This document shows, one piece after another, positions 5,561 through 6,079 of a stretch of 6,079 nucleotides of DNA (position 1 is the first letter of the stretch; every line of letters starts with the position of its first letter). The notes beneath the pieces were generated by a model. It saw only the letters and a program-made list of their open reading frames with translations, ran no database searches and was not told the DNA's origin. Both the position numbers and the translations under genes were made by a program. The stretch comes from Frankiaceae bacterium (GTDB lineage Bacteria > Actinomycetota > Actinomycetes > JAVEEJ01), in NCBI GenBank assembly GCA_030840515.1, contig JAVEEJ010000034.1:1-6079 (forward strand), written 5' to 3'.

Positions 5561-6079
5561 GCTGCGCAGGGGTCGTCCAGGGCCGTGACGACCTTCGGGC
5601 TCGGCGTCGCGGCCGGTTGGTCGGTTGGCGTCGCGGTCACCGTGACGGGCTTAGCGCCGTTGTACGACGAGCCGACGACGACCTCGATGACGTTGCCCAG
5701 GTCGGGCGCGGCCTGGAGCGTCGCGCCCGGGATGGCCGCGACGACGGTGCGGGCGGAGTCGGCCTTGCTGGGGCCGTAGCGCACGACCGTGCTGGTGGCT
5801 CCGGTGCTGCGGCTCTCCGGCGTACCGACCGTCTGGAAGCCGATCTGCGTGAGGTCGGCGTCGGCCTTGCGGGCTAGGCCGTTGACGTCGGACCCGTTGT
5901 AGACGTGCACGCGGATGCTGCCCGGCTTGACGATGAGCGGCGCGCCGGCGCCCGGCGCGGCCGCCTTCGCCGGCGTGCCGGGCGGGATGTCGCGGCGGAT
6001 GGCGTCGAACAGCGCCGCGGCCTTCGCGTCGTCGACGATGACGACCGAGCCGAGCCCGCGCCGATAGGCGTTGGAGTCG
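5557..6079 (-). CDS. LCP (LytR-CpsA-Psr) family glycopolymer ligase with C-terminal LytR_C domain, 3' part (5' end outside window)
   Basis: The frame is open from the right edge to TGA 5559-5557, giving 174 codons. The first part, ending in AAALFDAIRRDIPPG (about residues 25-39 of the fragment), resembles the last helix of LCP catalytic domains. A short Pro/Ala linker follows, then a LytR_C domain beginning IRVHVYNGSDVNGLARKAD, continuing with IGFQTVG and ending near VVVGSSYNG. The tail is Thr/Pro-rich and closes with a lone Cys in DDPCAA. LCP proteins are membrane-anchored with an extracytoplasmic catalytic domain and move lipid-linked glycopolymers (arabinogalactan, teichoic acid, capsule) onto peptidoglycan; LytR_C is a common C-terminal addition. 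The catalytic arginines lie outside the window, so activity cannot be judged. The GTG at 5910 is internal, since coding continues upstream of it. It overlaps the TIGR03089 gene by 4 nt, matching the LCP/TIGR03089 pairing seen at Rv3267-Rv3268 in M. tuberculosis (there on one strand, from memory). Confidence 0.9.
   Translation of the reverse strand, partial: DSNAYRRGLGSVVIVDDAKAAALFDAIRRDIPPGTPAKAAAPGAGAPLIVKPGSIRVHVYNGSDVNGLARKADADLTQIGFQTVGTPESRSTGATSTVVRYGPSKADSARTVVAAIPGATLQAAPDLGNVIEVVVGSSYNGAKPVTVTATPTDQPAATPSPKVVTALDDPCAA

Noticed and set aside
4709..5779. Long plus-strand open frame of 356 codons
   Set aside because: It lies opposite the TIGR03089 and LCP genes, both of which show recognisable family motifs on the minus strand. 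Its product is low-complexity Gly/Arg/Val/Glu sequence typical of antisense frames in GC-rich DNA.
5557..5910. A free-standing 117-residue LytR_C protein starting at GTG 5910
   Set aside because: The same frame remains open upstream to the window edge and encodes an LCP-like helix and linker, so this GTG is internal to a larger LCP protein.

Overview
The window is very GC-rich, tightly packed DNA. Its gene families are found together in Actinobacteria: a TIGR03089 protein, an LCP protein with a LytR_C domain, an SCO7613-type zinc-ribbon membrane protein and a FadE25-like acyl-CoA dehydrogenase. GTG starts and leaderless-type promoters fit the same group. A Propionibacteriales/Nocardioides-like host is plausible, but the genus cannot be fixed from this sequence alone. 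No phage, transposon, CRISPR or RNA gene was seen, and no gene-free stretch exceeds 60 bases.

Layout. (1) Minus strand, 1-1693: ugd (UDP-glucose 6-dehydrogenase), then after 48 nt the N-terminal part of a zinc-ribbon/multi-TM protein that runs off the left edge. (2) Plus strand, 1727-2881: a lone acyl-CoA dehydrogenase, fadE25-like. It diverges from ugd across only 33 bp. That gap can be read as two mirror-placed -10 elements, each 6 nt from an ATG, so both genes are predicted to be leaderless. (3) Minus strand, 2900-6079, in transcription order: the 3' end of an LCP-family cell-wall glycopolymer ligase, a TIGR03089 protein whose best start is a CTG overlapping the LCP stop (CTGA), a 58-nt gap with a candidate promoter inside a dyad, a lipoprotein alpha/beta-hydrolase of the LpqC/PHB-depolymerase-like family, and a second hydrolase that is its tandem paralogue, joined by a GTGA overlap.

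How the genes relate. From memory, M. tuberculosis has a similar order around Rv3267 (LCP), Rv3268 (TIGR03089) and Rv3274c (fadE25), so this looks like a variant of a conserved actinobacterial cell-envelope neighbourhood. Here a tandem pair of exported hydrolases and a UDP-glucuronate-making enzyme sit among the conserved genes. The envelope theme is attachment of glycopolymers by LCP, a UDP-sugar acid precursor from Ugd, and exported esterase-like enzymes. FadE25 belongs to acyl-CoA oxidation and may be only a neighbour. I do not see a clearly new multi-gene system. The points most worth checking are the mirrored 33-bp leaderless promoter region, the CTG start, and the coupled hydrolase pair with its shared set of cysteines.
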